DNA of 64,000 bases from Clostridia bacterium (GCA_023228225.1 JALOBO010000005.1:1-64000), one strand, 5' to 3'. Shown: positions 29,900 to 39,952, numbered from the stretch's first letter. Notes: generated from the sequence alone by a model not told the origin. Made by a program: numbers and translations.

Positions 29900-32800
29900 T
29901 TATTGTGCCACCGGCACATTGTTTTTGACTGCCTCGCTTAATTTTACTGAAATAATTTTAGACACGCCTTTTTCTTGCATAGTTACACCATACAAAGAAT
30001 CTGCAAGTTCCATTGTTGGCTTTCTATGAGTAATAACAATAAATTGCGTTGTTTCAGCAAATCTACGCAAATATTTTGCAAATCTTTCTACATTCGCATC
30101 ATCAAGCGCTGCTTCAATTTCATCAAGAACACAGAAGGGCATAGGACGCATTTTTAATATTGCAAATAAAATTGCAATTGCTGTAAGTGCTTTTTCGCCA
30201 CCGGATAGCAGTGTAATACTTTGCAATTTTTTTCCCGGTGGTTCAGCCACAATCTCCACGCCGGCAAGTAAAGGATCTTCGGATTCAGTAAGCACAAGTT
30301 TTGCATTGCCACCGCCAAATAATTCGCTAAACACTTTTGTAAAGTTGCGGTTAATTTTTTCAAATTCAGTGTCAAATCTTGAAAGCATTTCTTTTGCCAT
30401 ATCGTTAATAATTTTCATCAAATCTTCTTGTGCTTTTGTTAAATCATTGATCTGTTTTATCATATCTTCGTAGCGCTCGTTTAATAATCTAAAATCTTCT
30501 ATTGCGTTAACATTTACATAGCCAAGTTTATTAATTTCACGTTTTAACTTATTAATTTCGTTAAGACCTTTTTTAAGTTCATAATCCGCCTGTCTAAACT
30601 CTAATGCAAGAGTATAGGTAAGTTCATATTCTTCCCAAATTCTTGTTTGCATTGCATCAATATCGGTATCAATTTTGTTAAGTGCCATTTCCTCTTGATA
30701 CTTTTTTTCTTGCGCACGCGTTAATTCGTTGGAAATAGCCATACGATTCTCTTCAACGCTTCTTAAATTGGCGTTTAATTTTTCTTTATATTCATCAAAA
30801 TTTGTTAAATCTGCTTTTAACTTTTCAAGTTTTTCGGTAATCTCGGAATATGAAAGTCCACTTTCAACATTAGTACTTTCACTTAAACTTTCGGCTGCAC
30901 TTATAGTTTTTTCGTTCTTTTTAATTTCGGCAGTATCTTCGGAAATTTTTACTAATGCGATAGTAGATTCGCGTTTAATTCTTTCCAAGTCTGCAAGTAA
31001 AGATTCAATTTCAGCATCACAAGCGGCAATTTTCACTTTATAATCCGTAATAATATTGTTCAAATTTTCGGATTTAATTTGTAAATTCATATATTGCTGT
31101 TCACTGTCTGATATACTTTTACTTGCTGTACCTTTTGAAGTTACAACCATATTTTGCATTTGTTCAACAGTGTTTATTTGATTATTAATATCATTAAACT
31201 GTTGCTTAATTAGACCCAACTCATCTTCCAGTTCGGCAATTTGATAGCGAAAATCTTCCGTTTCCATTTGTGCTTTTTCAAATTTCTCATCTTCTTTGGC
31301 ATTTTGCAATTCAATTTGCCTAATTTGCTCGCTAAAATCCTTAATTCTTATAGAAATTTCTTCTTGTTCACGCATAAATGTTAGTTTGACAGTTTGTTTT
31401 TGTTTAATTTGTTCAGATATTTTTTCAATTTCAATTTGAATAGTTTGAATTTCGCGTTCACGAGATAACAAATTTGTACTTTCGGGTTTTTTACTACCGC
31501 CTGTCATTGAGCCGGTTGGATTAATTATATCACCATCTAATGTTACAATACGGTACGCATATCTATGTTTTTTTGCAAGATTAATAGCAGTTTCCATATT
31601 GCCAGTAATAACGGTAGAACCTAAAAGACCTTTAAAAATACCATCTAATGAATAGTCATACTTAATAACATCGCTTGCTACACCAAAGCAATCAGGCACA
31701 TTAATTTCGCGTTCTGATACTGGTAAACTACGCGGTTTAATTGAAGTAATAGGAAGTAGTGTTAATCTACCATAATTTTTTTCTTTTAAATATTCTATAA
31801 TTGCTTTTGCATCATCTTCGTTTTTTGTAACAATATTTTGTACAGCCTGTCCGAGTGCCATTTCAATAGCGGTTTCAAACTTTTGTGGAACACTCATAAG
31901 ATTAGCAATTACGCCAACAATTTGTAATTTTAATTGTTCATTATAAGCAGAATCTTGTAATAATTTTTTGACAGTATAACTATAACCTTCATATTCGGCC
32001 TGCATATCGGACATAAGCCTAAATTTTGAATCATAACTGTGATATTTAGAATTTAATGCGCTTAAATCTTCTTCCGCTTCTTTTAACTTCACTGCATATT
32101 CGTTATATTTTGAAGTTAATAAATCTGCTTGCGTTTTTAATTCTTGTTTTTTATCTGTTTTGTCTTGTGCTTGCACCCTTAAATCTTCTTCGCGTTTTTT
32201 GCTTTCGTTTAAGCGGTTTTTTAGCGTAATGAGTTTGCCATTGCTATCTTTTTGTTTATCCGAAAGTGCTTGTTTTTCAGCATTTAGTCTAGAAAATTCC
32301 GATTTAACATCTGACAGTTTGTCATATACCTCAAATGCGGCTTTTTGATTAGATTTTGCCACAGTTTGATTTTGCATAAGTTCAAGTGTAAGTTTTTGAT
32401 ACTCAGAGTTAGAACTGTCGTATTTATTGGATAGTTCATTTAATAATTCAGATTTATTTTTTAATATTTGTTCTTTTTCAGCTTGTTCAATTTGCAATTC
32501 TTTATGTTTATTGTTATACTCATCAATTTCAAAATTTAATTTATTATTTTCTTGTTTAAGGTGATTGATTTTTTCTTCAATAAGACGTGCTTCACCTTTA
32601 AATTTTTCTAGGCTAACTGTATAATTTAAAACTTCTTCATGAACTGAGGTGATTTTTTTATCTACTGTATTAATTGCATTTAAATTTTCTTCGTACTTTT
32701 TAACTGTTTCATCAAAAGTACTTTGCTTAATACTAATTTCTTGTAAAATTGCTTCAATTTTCGCATTTATTTTTTGCTTATTTTCACTTGCGCTATCATA

Positions 32801-33499
32801 TTCGGCTATGTAACTGTTAATCTCATGATGTCTTAATTGTTGTTTATATTCTAAGTATTTTTTTGCGGTTTCGGCTTGTTCTTTAAGCGGGCTTAATTGC
32901 CTTTCTATTTCGGTAGTAATATCATTTAAACGTACAAGATTTTCATTTGTGCGTTCAAGTTTTCTTTCGGCTTCAAGTTTTCGGCTTTTAAATTTAGAAA
33001 TACCTGCCGCATCTTCAAAAATTGTGCGACGGTTTTCGGGTTTAGCACTAATAATTTCTTCAACTTTACCCTGTCCAATTATAGAATAGCCATCTCTGCC
33101 TATTCCGGAATCATATAGCACATTGATAATATCTTTTAACCGACATGGCGCACGATTTAAAAGATATTCACTTTCACCTGAACGGTAAAGTTTACGAGAA
33201 ATTACAACTTCATCATATCCAATATCAAGTGCGTGATCTGCGTTATCAAAAATAAGCGAAACTTCGCAATATGACAGCGATTTACGACTTTCGGTACCGC
33301 TAAAAATTACATCTTGCATTTGAGCCCCGCGTAAAAGTTTTACGCTTTGCTCACCGAGCACCCAACGAATAGCGTCCGCAACATTGCTTTTCCCACAACC
33401 GTTAGGACCTACAATAGCGGTAATACCCGTATCAAATTCTACATCTATTTTATCGGCAAAAGATTTAAAACCTGCCATTTCAATTTTTTTAAGATTCAA
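29900..33499 (-). CDS. smc: Chromosome segregation ATPase SMC
   Basis: The 1,199-residue condensin subunit that organises the chromosome. Walker A is GPNGCGKS (31-38). Long coiled coils lie on both sides of a hinge at about 510-680 (GVIANLMSVP to GSMTGGSKK). The C-terminal signature is LLSGGEKALTAIA and Walker B CVLDEIEAALDD. The start is TTG with GAGG eight bases upstream; an out-of-frame ATG lies between them and opens a five-codon frame ending in TAA. It lies between rnc and ftsY, as in Bacillus. Partners ScpA and ScpB are not in the window. Confidence 0.98.
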   Translation of the reverse strand: MNLKKIEMAGFKSFADKIDVEFDTGITAIVGPNGCGKSNVADAIRWVLGEQSVKLLRGAQMQDVIFSGTESRKSLSYCEVSLIFDNADHALDIGYDEVVISRKLYRSGESEYLLNRAPCRLKDIINVLYDSGIGRDGYSIIGQGKVEEIISAKPENRRTIFEDAAGISKFKSRKLEAERKLERTNENLVRLNDITTEIERQLSPLKEQAETAKKYLEYKQQLRHHEINSYIAEYDSASENKQKINAKIEAILQEISIKQSTFDETVKKYEENLNAINTVDKKITSVHEEVLNYTVSLEKFKGEARLIEEKINHLKQENNKLNFEIDEYNNKHKELQIEQAEKEQILKNKSELLNELSNKYDSSNSEYQKLTLELMQNQTVAKSNQKAAFEVYDKLSDVKSEFSRLNAEKQALSDKQKDSNGKLITLKNRLNESKKREEDLRVQAQDKTDKKQELKTQADLLTSKYNEYAVKLKEAEEDLSALNSKYHSYDSKFRLMSDMQAEYEGYSYTVKKLLQDSAYNEQLKLQIVGVIANLMSVPQKFETAIEMALGQAVQNIVTKNEDDAKAIIEYLKEKNYGRLTLLPITSIKPRSLPVSEREINVPDCFGVASDVIKYDYSLDGIFKGLLGSTVITGNMETAINLAKKHRYAYRIVTLDGDIINPTGSMTGGSKKPESTNLLSREREIQTIQIEIEKISEQIKQKQTVKLTFMREQEEISIRIKDFSEQIRQIELQNAKEDEKFEKAQMETEDFRYQIAELEDELGLIKQQFNDINNQINTVEQMQNMVVTSKGTASKSISDSEQQYMNLQIKSENLNNIITDYKVKIAACDAEIESLLADLERIKRESTIALVKISEDTAEIKKNEKTISAAESLSESTNVESGLSYSEITEKLEKLKADLTNFDEYKEKLNANLRSVEENRMAISNELTRAQEKKYQEEMALNKIDTDIDAMQTRIWEEYELTYTLALEFRQADYELKKGLNEINKLKREINKLGYVNVNAIEDFRLLNERYEDMIKQINDLTKAQEDLMKIINDMAKEMLSRFDTEFEKINRNFTKVFSELFGGGNAKLVLTESEDPLLAGVEIVAEPPGKKLQSITLLSGGEKALTAIAILFAILKMRPMPFCVLDEIEAALDDANVERFAKYLRRFAETTQFIVITHRKPTMELADSLYGVTMQEKGVSKIISVKLSEAVKNNVPVAQ

Positions 33500-33541
33500 C
33501 GACCATACCTCTTTTTAAAATTATGTATAAATTAATTTAAA

Positions 33542-34249
33542 TCATTCTTTTTCAATACCCAATTTAATCAGTGCCAGTTTTGCAACTTGTTGTTCCGCAG
33601 TGCTTTTGTTGTGGGCAGAAGCGACAGCCATGACTTTACTATTTATTTTTAATTCTATTGTAAACAGAATATTATGTGGCTTACCTTCCGATTTTAATGT
33701 TTGATAAACAATTTTATATCTACCTTTAAGCGACTGATAATATTCTTGAAGCCTAGTTTTAAAATCTTTCAATTCCATTTCTTCCATTTTCACCTCGCCC
33801 AGATTTAAACTATTATAAATAAATTTCTTGGCTTTGTAAAGGCTATCATCTAAATATATTGAAGCAACAATTGCTTCAAACATATCAGATTTTACTGAAT
33901 CTGATGATTGCACTTTGTTTTCTGATTGTGCCAATAAATATTTATTTAATTCAAGTTTGCCAATTATTCCGCATAGCGCATCTTTTGAAACCATTTTTGC
34001 ACGAGCGGTAGATAATTCACCTTCACTTGCTCCTAAATTATTCTTATAAAAGTATTCGGCGACAACGAAATTTAAAATACTATCGCCTAAAAATTCCAAT
34101 TTTTCGTTACTGTCAATGTTGTGCGCGTTTGCATAAGAGGAATGCACAAATGCCTTATGTAAATATTCTTTATTTTTATAAACATGACCTATTTTTAACT
34201 CTAAATCTGTTGCAGTAGTTTTGTCAAAAACTAAATTTGCTTCTTTCAA
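33542..34249 (-). CDS. rnc: Ribonuclease III
   Basis: Double-strand-specific endoribonuclease for rRNA and mRNA processing. The 235 residues contain the catalytic signature EKLEFLGDSILN, the second acidic site DMFEAIVASIYLD, and a C-terminal double-stranded RNA-binding domain. The start is TTG and overlaps the plsX stop by four bases (TTGA), so the two are translationally coupled. The GGTGG site lies in the last plsX codons. Confidence 0.96.
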   Translation of the reverse strand: MKEANLVFDKTTATDLELKIGHVYKNKEYLHKAFVHSSYANAHNIDSNEKLEFLGDSILNFVVAEYFYKNNLGASEGELSTARAKMVSKDALCGIIGKLELNKYLLAQSENKVQSSDSVKSDMFEAIVASIYLDDSLYKAKKFIYNSLNLGEVKMEEMELKDFKTRLQEYYQSLKGRYKIVYQTLKSEGKPHNILFTIELKINSKVMAVASAHNKSTAEQQVAKLALIKLGIEKE

Positions 34250-35274
34250 TTTTCCACCATTCCTTTCAGTGCTGAATTTATGTTATCAATTTCATTTTTT
34301 ATTTCTTGTGTTAAATTGTGTGCATTTAGTTGCACTACTTGTTTAATTGCCGTGCATATAGATCCTGCCGTAGATGAACCGTGTGCTTTTATTACGATAC
34401 CATTTAACCCTAAAATAACAGCCCCACCATACTGTGAGTAATTCAATTTATCCTTTAATTTTATAAATGAGTTTTTCATTAAAATTGCCCCAATTTTGCT
34501 TTTAAAATCAGATTTAACAAATTTTTTAAGCATATGCATAACCGTAAGTGCCATACCTTCGCTTGATTTTAAAAGCACATTGCCGTTAAAGCCATCGCTA
34601 ACCACTAAATCAACTTGCCCACTTAAAACATCACGAGCCTCAACATTTCCAACAAAATTTATTGGAGAATTTTTCAACAAGATATATGTTTGTTTAGTTA
34701 GTTCATTGCCTTTTGATTCTTCGGTGCCTATATTTAAAAGCGCAACTCTTGGATTAGGCACATTGTATATTGCACGCATATACACACTACCCATGACTGC
34801 AAAATGACATAAATTTATGGGCTTACAATCCATATTTGCACCGCAATCAATTAATCCCACCATAGAATTAGTTATGGTAGGCAAAACAGGCATTAATGCG
34901 GGACGCGACACACCCGCTATTCTGCCCAATTTTAATAAACCACCAACTAATAATGCACCAGTACTGCCAGCAGACACAACGCCGACAACGTCAAAATTAT
35001 GTTTTAGCGTTTCTAATGCAATAACGATTGAGGAATCCGTCTTATGCTTAATTGCAGTCGTAGGAACTTCATCAAATGTTATTACGCTGTTCGCATTTAA
35101 AATTGTAATGCGCGCAGTGTCATAATCGTACTTTTTTAATAAACTACTAATTATATTCTGTTTACCAGTTAAGATAATAGAAATATCATTTGTTTGTTTA
35201 ATCGCTAAGCACGCACCTTTAATTATTTCTTCGGGTGCGTAGTCTCCGCCAAAAGCATCAAGTACAATTTTCAT
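34246..35274 (-). CDS. plsX: Phosphate acyltransferase PlsX
   Basis: Makes acyl-phosphate from acyl-ACP, the first step of phospholipid synthesis in Firmicutes. From ATG 35274 it has 342 residues, starting MKIVLDAFGGDYAP, with GSTGALLVGG and the GCNMDC-like IDCGANMDC motif. A longer frame opens at 35286, but its first codons are the GGAGG ribosome-binding site (35280-35284) of the inner ATG, so the shorter form is chosen. acpP and the fab genes that often follow plsX are absent here. Confidence 0.95.
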   Translation of the reverse strand: MKIVLDAFGGDYAPEEIIKGACLAIKQTNDISIILTGKQNIISSLLKKYDYDTARITILNANSVITFDEVPTTAIKHKTDSSIVIALETLKHNFDVVGVVSAGSTGALLVGGLLKLGRIAGVSRPALMPVLPTITNSMVGLIDCGANMDCKPINLCHFAVMGSVYMRAIYNVPNPRVALLNIGTEESKGNELTKQTYILLKNSPINFVGNVEARDVLSGQVDLVVSDGFNGNVLLKSSEGMALTVMHMLKKFVKSDFKSKIGAILMKNSFIKLKDKLNYSQYGGAVILGLNGIVIKAHGSSTAGSICTAIKQVVQLNAHNLTQEIKNEIDNINSALKGMVEN

Positions 35275-35285
35275 TACCGCCTCCA

Positions 35286-35308
35286 TAATATGAGGTCATA
35301 TTATTATA
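35286..35308 (-). promoter_or_regulatory. Candidate plsX promoter -10 box and operator-like inverted repeat
   Basis: On the minus strand TATAAT (35303-35308) is followed at once by a perfect inverted repeat, TAATATGA-CC-TCATATTA (35303-35286), just before the plsX ribosome-binding site. The -35 match, TTGTGC at 35326-35331 with 17-base spacing, is weak. An inverted repeat at the expected transcript start suggests a repressor site. Confidence 0.45.
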
Positions 35309-35440
35309 CATAATTTTACCCCAAAGCACAAATAAAATAACCCAAATTAATATATTATCCATTTTTGTAGAGCGGGCTAATTATATATAATTTTGTCAAT
35401 AGAAGTATAAATTAAAATTATACTTAAAAATCATAGCAAA

Positions 35441-35463
35441 AAATCTCGGTAAACCCGAGATTT
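35441..35463 (-). terminator. Intrinsic terminator after rpmF
   Basis: A 9-bp perfect stem, AAATCTCGG with CCGAGATTT and a five-base loop. On the minus strand it is followed by a T run. Confidence 0.88.
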
Positions 35464-35493
35464 AATATTGATTTCAATAATATGTAAAAACTA

Positions 35494-35697
35494 CTAAGTT
35501 TTTGGCTTATCTTTTTTTTCTTCCATATTAATAACTTGCTCGCCCTTATAATATCCACATTTTGTGCAAACTTTATGGGAAATTTTAAGTTCGTGGCATT
35601 TTGGACATTCTGCAAGTGCAATTTTTGGTGCTTTAAAGTTTGCTGAAATTCTTGAACGGCGTCTTGCCTTTGATATTTTCTCTTTTGGTACTGCCAT
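35494..35697 (-). CDS. rpmF: 50S ribosomal protein L32
   Basis: The 67-residue L32 with the N-terminal signature MAVPKEKISKARRRSR and an intact zinc ribbon (C31, C34, C44, C47). It follows the DUF177 gene by 14 bases with AGGAGG before the ATG, the conserved pairing across bacteria. The lysine-rich C-terminal tail is somewhat longer than usual. Confidence 0.97.
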   Translation of the reverse strand: MAVPKEKISKARRRSRISANFKAPKIALAECPKCHELKISHKVCTKCGYYKGEQVINMEEKKDKPKT

Positions 35698-35711
35698 AGT
35701 ACACCTCCTAA

Positions 35712-36218
35712 TTATTTGTTTAAAGTTTTCAAAATTGAAAAAGGATTTATATCTTCTTCCTTATTTTGTGAATTTAAGAGTTCGCAATTACATTTTGTAG
35801 TATTTTTATCAATTCCGCAAATAGGACAGCGACCTAAACAATTTTCACTACATTTAACTACCGTGGGCATATTCAAAACAATATTGTCGGTAATTAATTG
35901 ATTAAGTTCAATATTATTTTTTGAAAATGTGTAGTTTTCCTTATTTGCTATTTGTGTAAAGGTTTCATCAACATCAATAATAAAATCTTTTATAACAGGT
36001 TTTCCGCAAAGTGCACACAAAAATTCTATTTTTGCAAACATTTTTGCTTGAACCTTAATGTCTTGAAACTGGTCTAAATAATATTCTCCGCAAAACTCAA
36101 TTTCACTTAAAAATCGGGCATTGTAATCACAAATTAAACTATCATCAATTTTTTGAGTAAATTGTAATTTTATGGGTTTACCCTGATTAATTCTTGCTTT
36201 TACAACATCAATTAACAA
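35712..36218 (-). CDS. DUF177 (YceD/YlbN) family protein
   Basis: Member of the YceD family, almost always encoded just before rpmF. Homologues are linked to 23S rRNA accumulation. Cysteine pairs CALC and the CSENCLGRCPICG cluster, then CNC, suggest bound zinc. A frame opens at ATG 36248, but the strong AAGGGGAG site lies within that longer form and is followed seven bases later by TTG at 36218. That start gives 168 residues and a better fit to the transcript start predicted from the promoter at 36268-36296. Confidence 0.9.
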   Translation of the reverse strand: MLIDVVKARINQGKPIKLQFTQKIDDSLICDYNARFLSEIEFCGEYYLDQFQDIKVQAKMFAKIEFLCALCGKPVIKDFIIDVDETFTQIANKENYTFSKNNIELNQLITDNIVLNMPTVVKCSENCLGRCPICGIDKNTTKCNCELLNSQNKEEDINPFSILKTLNK

Positions 36219-36267
36219 GCGTATGCTCCCCTTAAATATATAATGCAACTATCAGCCAGACTTGGAT

Positions 36268-36296
36268 ATTATATATTGTATTTAGCATTTTGTCAA
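36268..36296 (-). promoter_or_regulatory. Perfect consensus promoter of the DUF177-rpmF operon
   Basis: On the minus strand TTGACA (36291-36296), exactly 17 bases, TATAAT (36268-36273). Every hexamer position matches the sigma-A consensus, fitting a ribosomal protein operon. Confidence 0.9.
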
Positions 36297-36315
36297 TAAT
36301 ATTTTTGGAGTTTAA

Positions 36316-37512
36316 TTATTTTGTAAGTAGCATTGTATCGCTTGCAATAACAAGTTCTTCATTTGTAGGTATAATATAAACTTTAACATCAGAATCTACT
36401 GCCGAAATTTGAAAAATCACACCGCGTGGAGCGTTATAATTTGCTTTATCACTTAATTTTACTCCTAAATATTCTAACCCACTCATCACTTTTTCTCTTA
36501 CGGACGGAGTATATTCGCCAATACCGCCCGTAAATACAATTGCATCTATTCCACCCATTGCAGCAGAATATGAACCAATATATTTTTTTATTTGATAACT
36601 TAACATGTCAATTGCAAGAATTGCGCGCTCATTTTTATTTTCAAATGCATTTTCTAGTTCGCGCATATCACTTGAAATTTCACTAATACCAAGCAAACCG
36701 CTTTTATTATTTAATATGGAAATAATTTCGGCTATTGACAATTTCATTTTTTTAGCCAAAAATTCTACCGAGGCGGCATCAATATCACCAGAACGCGTAC
36801 CCATAATAACGCCCGCAAGAGGAGTAAATCCCATTGAAGTGTCAATGCTTTTTCCGCCTTTAACAGCACAAATACTGCTACCGTTACCTAAGTGACAAGT
36901 AACTATTTTTGTTTCTTCAATAGGTTTATCTAACAGTTTTATCATTTCGCCGGATACATATTTATGAGATGTACCATGAAAACCATATCTCCTAATTTTA
37001 TATTCCGAATATGCCCAATAAGGCAAACCATACATAAAAGCCCGTTTAGGCATAGATGAATGGAAAGCGGTATCAAACACAGCAACATTAGGCTTTGTAG
37101 GCATAACAGCAATACATGCTTTAATGCCAGTAATATTAGCTGGCATATGAAGTGGTGCAAGTTCAATATATTCTTCTAATTCTTTTAATATTTCTTCTGT
37201 AACTACAACAGAAGAACTAAACTTTTCGCCACCATGTACAACTCTGTGTCCAATAGCCCCAATTTCGTCCATGGTTCTAATAACACCGTATTCGCTATCT
37301 ACAAGCATTTTAAGCACTAAATCTACTGCTACTTTATGATTTGGAATGTCAAATTCTTTAATTAATTCTTTATTATTTGCCTTGTATTTTAAAAAAGGCT
37401 TGTCAATACCAATGCGTTCGCATTGTCCTTTGGCAATAACCGCTCTGGTATCCATATCAAAAAATTGATATTTAAGCGAAGAACTGCCCGCATTTAAAAC
37501 TAAAATTTTCAT
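36316..37512 (-). CDS. ackA: Acetate kinase
   Basis: Converts acetyl phosphate and ADP to acetate and ATP. The 398 residues show MKILVLNAGSSSLKY, AIGHRVVHGG, CHLGNGSS and GFTPLAGVIMGTRSGD, all family signatures. With pta just upstream it forms the Pta-AckA route, a main ATP-yielding end of fermentation in Clostridia. AAAGGAC precedes the ATG. The 65-base gap suggests co-transcription from a promoter ahead of pta. Confidence 0.98.
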   Translation of the reverse strand: MKILVLNAGSSSLKYQFFDMDTRAVIAKGQCERIGIDKPFLKYKANNKELIKEFDIPNHKVAVDLVLKMLVDSEYGVIRTMDEIGAIGHRVVHGGEKFSSSVVVTEEILKELEEYIELAPLHMPANITGIKACIAVMPTKPNVAVFDTAFHSSMPKRAFMYGLPYWAYSEYKIRRYGFHGTSHKYVSGEMIKLLDKPIEETKIVTCHLGNGSSICAVKGGKSIDTSMGFTPLAGVIMGTRSGDIDAASVEFLAKKMKLSIAEIISILNNKSGLLGISEISSDMRELENAFENKNERAILAIDMLSYQIKKYIGSYSAAMGGIDAIVFTGGIGEYTPSVREKVMSGLEYLGVKLSDKANYNAPRGVIFQISAVDSDVKVYIIPTNEELVIASDTMLLTK

Positions 37513-37577
37513 TATACTCTGTCCTTTTACTTTTGTTATTGTTATTAATTTTACCTAAGTAAAATTTAGTATACTAA

Positions 37578-38600
37578 TTAATTTAATTTAATTTCTGCCT
37601 GTATAGCAGTAATTGCTACCGAAGTAATAATTTCTTCTGTTGTGCACCCGCGTGATAAATCATTTACTGGCTTAGCAAGCCCTTGTAAAATAGGACCTAT
37701 CGCGTGCATATTACCACTGTGTTGTAAAATTTTACAACCAATATTTCCGCTTTGTAAATCCGGGAAGATAAGCACATTTGAATTGCCTGCTACTTCTCCG
37801 GTTGCACCTTTAAGGTTCGCTACACGCGGAGAAATTGCCGTATCAAACTGAAATTCGCCATCAATTTTATATTGTGGTGCTTTTTCCTTAGCAAGTTTAA
37901 GTGCTTCTTTTACGATGTTAATTGGTTCACCTGCACCACTACCCACAGTTGAATAACTTAAAAATGCTACAAGAGGTTCGGATTGCGAAATTTGTGATAA
38001 TGTTTTTGCCGAAGTAATTGCTATATCTGCAAGTTGTTGTGCTGTTGGGGTAATGACGGTTGAAATATCAGCCAGTAATAATGGCATTACGCCTTTTGGT
38101 GATTTATTGGTTGGTAACATAATCATTGCACCGGAAACAGTTTTAATGTCCGGAGCCGTTTTTATAATTTGTATTGCTGTTCTAATAACATCTGCACTTT
38201 TGCTAGTTGCACCCGCCACCATACCATCGGCATAACCAGATTTAACCATAAGGGCACCAAATACAAGTGGCTCACTTACGAGTTCTGCGGATTGTTCCTC
38301 AGTCATACCTTTATGCTTTCTAAGTGTAAATAGCAATTGTGCCAATCCTATTTTCATTTCCGAAGATTTAGGGTCAAAAATATCCATTCCGGTTAAATCA
38401 ATTTTAGGATATTTTAACGCAATTTCTTCTTTATTTCCGAGTATTACAATCTTTGCAATTTTCTTTTGTGTAATAATGTTAGCAGCAAGCATAACGCGTT
38501 CATCATTAGTCGCTTCGGGTAATACAATTCTTTTAGAAAGTTTGCAGGCCTGCTTAATAATAGATTTTTCAAAATTTTTTTTAAACAAAATGTTTGACAT
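37578..38600 (-). CDS. pta: Phosphate acetyltransferase
   Basis: Converts acetyl-CoA and phosphate to acetyl phosphate, the substrate of AckA. The 340 residues match the short Pta form without the N-terminal regulatory domains of the enteric enzyme. Motifs include VLPEATNDERV, SGYADGMVAGA and the phosphate site near GAGEPINIV, ending with RGCTTEEIITSVAITA. AAAGGGGA precedes the ATG. It is divergent from tmcAL with a 99-base intergenic gap that must hold both promoters. Confidence 0.97.
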   Translation of the reverse strand: MSNILFKKNFEKSIIKQACKLSKRIVLPEATNDERVMLAANIITQKKIAKIVILGNKEEIALKYPKIDLTGMDIFDPKSSEMKIGLAQLLFTLRKHKGMTEEQSAELVSEPLVFGALMVKSGYADGMVAGATSKSADVIRTAIQIIKTAPDIKTVSGAMIMLPTNKSPKGVMPLLLADISTVITPTAQQLADIAITSAKTLSQISQSEPLVAFLSYSTVGSGAGEPINIVKEALKLAKEKAPQYKIDGEFQFDTAISPRVANLKGATGEVAGNSNVLIFPDLQSGNIGCKILQHSGNMHAIGPILQGLAKPVNDLSRGCTTEEIITSVAITAIQAEIKLN

Positions 38601-38699
38601 ATTAAATTCCCCTTTACTCTTTTGCGTTTATATTTTACAATAGAGTATAATAAAGTTTAAACTATTTAGTAAAAAATGTAAAGACAAAAAGGCGATGTT

Positions 38700-39926
38700 A
38701 TGAAAATTTGTGCGATAATCTGCGAATATAATCCACTACATAATGGACATAAAATGCAAATTCAAAAATGTCGCGAGTTAACAAATGCAGATTATGTTAT
38801 TTGTATTATGAGCGGTTATTTTTTACAGCGTGGCGAAACCGCCATATTAGATAAATATGCGCGTGCCTCACTTGCCATACATTCGGGTGCCGATATTGTA
38901 ATAGAATTGCCACAACAATTCGCAACATCTAGCGCCGAAGTATTTGCTCTTGGTGCAATTAAATGCTTAAACGCATTAAATTGTGTTACACACTTATGTT
39001 TTGGCAGTGAAAGTGGCGATATAGAAGCACTAAAATATACAGCAGAAGTATTAAATGATGAACCGTCAGAATTAAAAACTCTTATTATGCAAAATCTTGC
39101 ACAGGGTAAATCACACGCAAGTAGCAAAATAAAAGCCGTAAAATCACATTTTGAAAATAATATTGCACTTATTGACATTTTAAATAAATCCAATAATATT
39201 TTAGGTGTAGAATACTTGCGTGCATTGTCAAATACAAAATCAAATATTATTCCACTAACAATAAAGCGTGAAGGCGATGACTATAACGAAAAGAAAATAA
39301 AAAACAGATATGCAAGTGCAACAGCAATACGAGTAATAATAAATTTAAAGAATAGCATTAAAAGAATTAAGAAATTTGTTCCGTCAGAAACATATATTGC
39401 ATTACAGCAGGCAAAAAAAGAAAATAATTTAGTAAATGAAAAAATATTAAATAATTTAATTTTATATAAATTAAAAACAATTTCAGAAAATGAACTCAAA
39501 AATATATTTTCTGTAAATGAAGGACTGGAAAACTACATAATAAAATCAGCGAAGCAGTGCGACTCATACCCACAATTTTTAGAAAAAACTATAACGAAAA
39601 GATACGGCCAACAAAAACTTCAAAGAATTGCAATTCATGCCTTACTCGGAATAACAAATCAGGACATTTTAAGTCTATATGAGAAAAATTACGCTCCGCC
39701 ATACTTAAAAATTTTAGCAACAAACGATAGCGGGATTTTAAGCGAATTAACAAAATCAAAAGTAAAAATAATCACACGATCAAAAGACAGTAAGAATATT
39801 GATAAACAATTAAATTTTACTAAAATACACGAGAACGCACAAAACATTTTTAATATGACAATACAAAACAAACCCGAGTATGTGCCTGAAATTTTAAGAA
39901 GTTCAACTTTTATAAAAACAAAATAA
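38700..39926 (+). CDS. tmcAL: tRNA(Met) cytidine acetate ligase (YlbM family)
   Basis: Nucleotidyltransferase-like enzyme that acetylates the wobble cytidine of elongator tRNA-Met using acetate and ATP. The 408 residues start with CEYNPLHNGH, the HxGH-type nucleotide-binding signature, followed by IMSGYFLQRGE and the KYARA segment typical of the family. Its neighbours match the Bacillus ylbJ-ylbK-ylbM-ylbN-rpmF region. The nearby ackA-pta pair makes and consumes acetyl phosphate, an interesting link to an acetate-using enzyme. The ribosome-binding site (AAGGCGA) is modest. Confidence 0.93.
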   Translation: MKICAIICEYNPLHNGHKMQIQKCRELTNADYVICIMSGYFLQRGETAILDKYARASLAIHSGADIVIELPQQFATSSAEVFALGAIKCLNALNCVTHLCFGSESGDIEALKYTAEVLNDEPSELKTLIMQNLAQGKSHASSKIKAVKSHFENNIALIDILNKSNNILGVEYLRALSNTKSNIIPLTIKREGDDYNEKKIKNRYASATAIRVIINLKNSIKRIKKFVPSETYIALQQAKKENNLVNEKILNNLILYKLKTISENELKNIFSVNEGLENYIIKSAKQCDSYPQFLEKTITKRYGQQKLQRIAIHALLGITNQDILSLYEKNYAPPYLKILATNDSGILSELTKSKVKIITRSKDSKNIDKQLNFTKIHENAQNIFNMTIQNKPEYVPEILRSSTFIKTK

Positions 39927-39952
39927 TTGCAAAAATTTGTCAAAATTATCAA

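Noticed and set aside
34496..35125. Two frames of about 100 residues opposite plsX
   Set aside because: Shadow frames of plsX, which has clear motifs and a Shine-Dalgarno site.
35424..35621. A 65-residue frame overlapping rpmF on the same strand
   Set aside because: It is out of frame with L32, which is unmistakable, and runs through the rpmF terminator.
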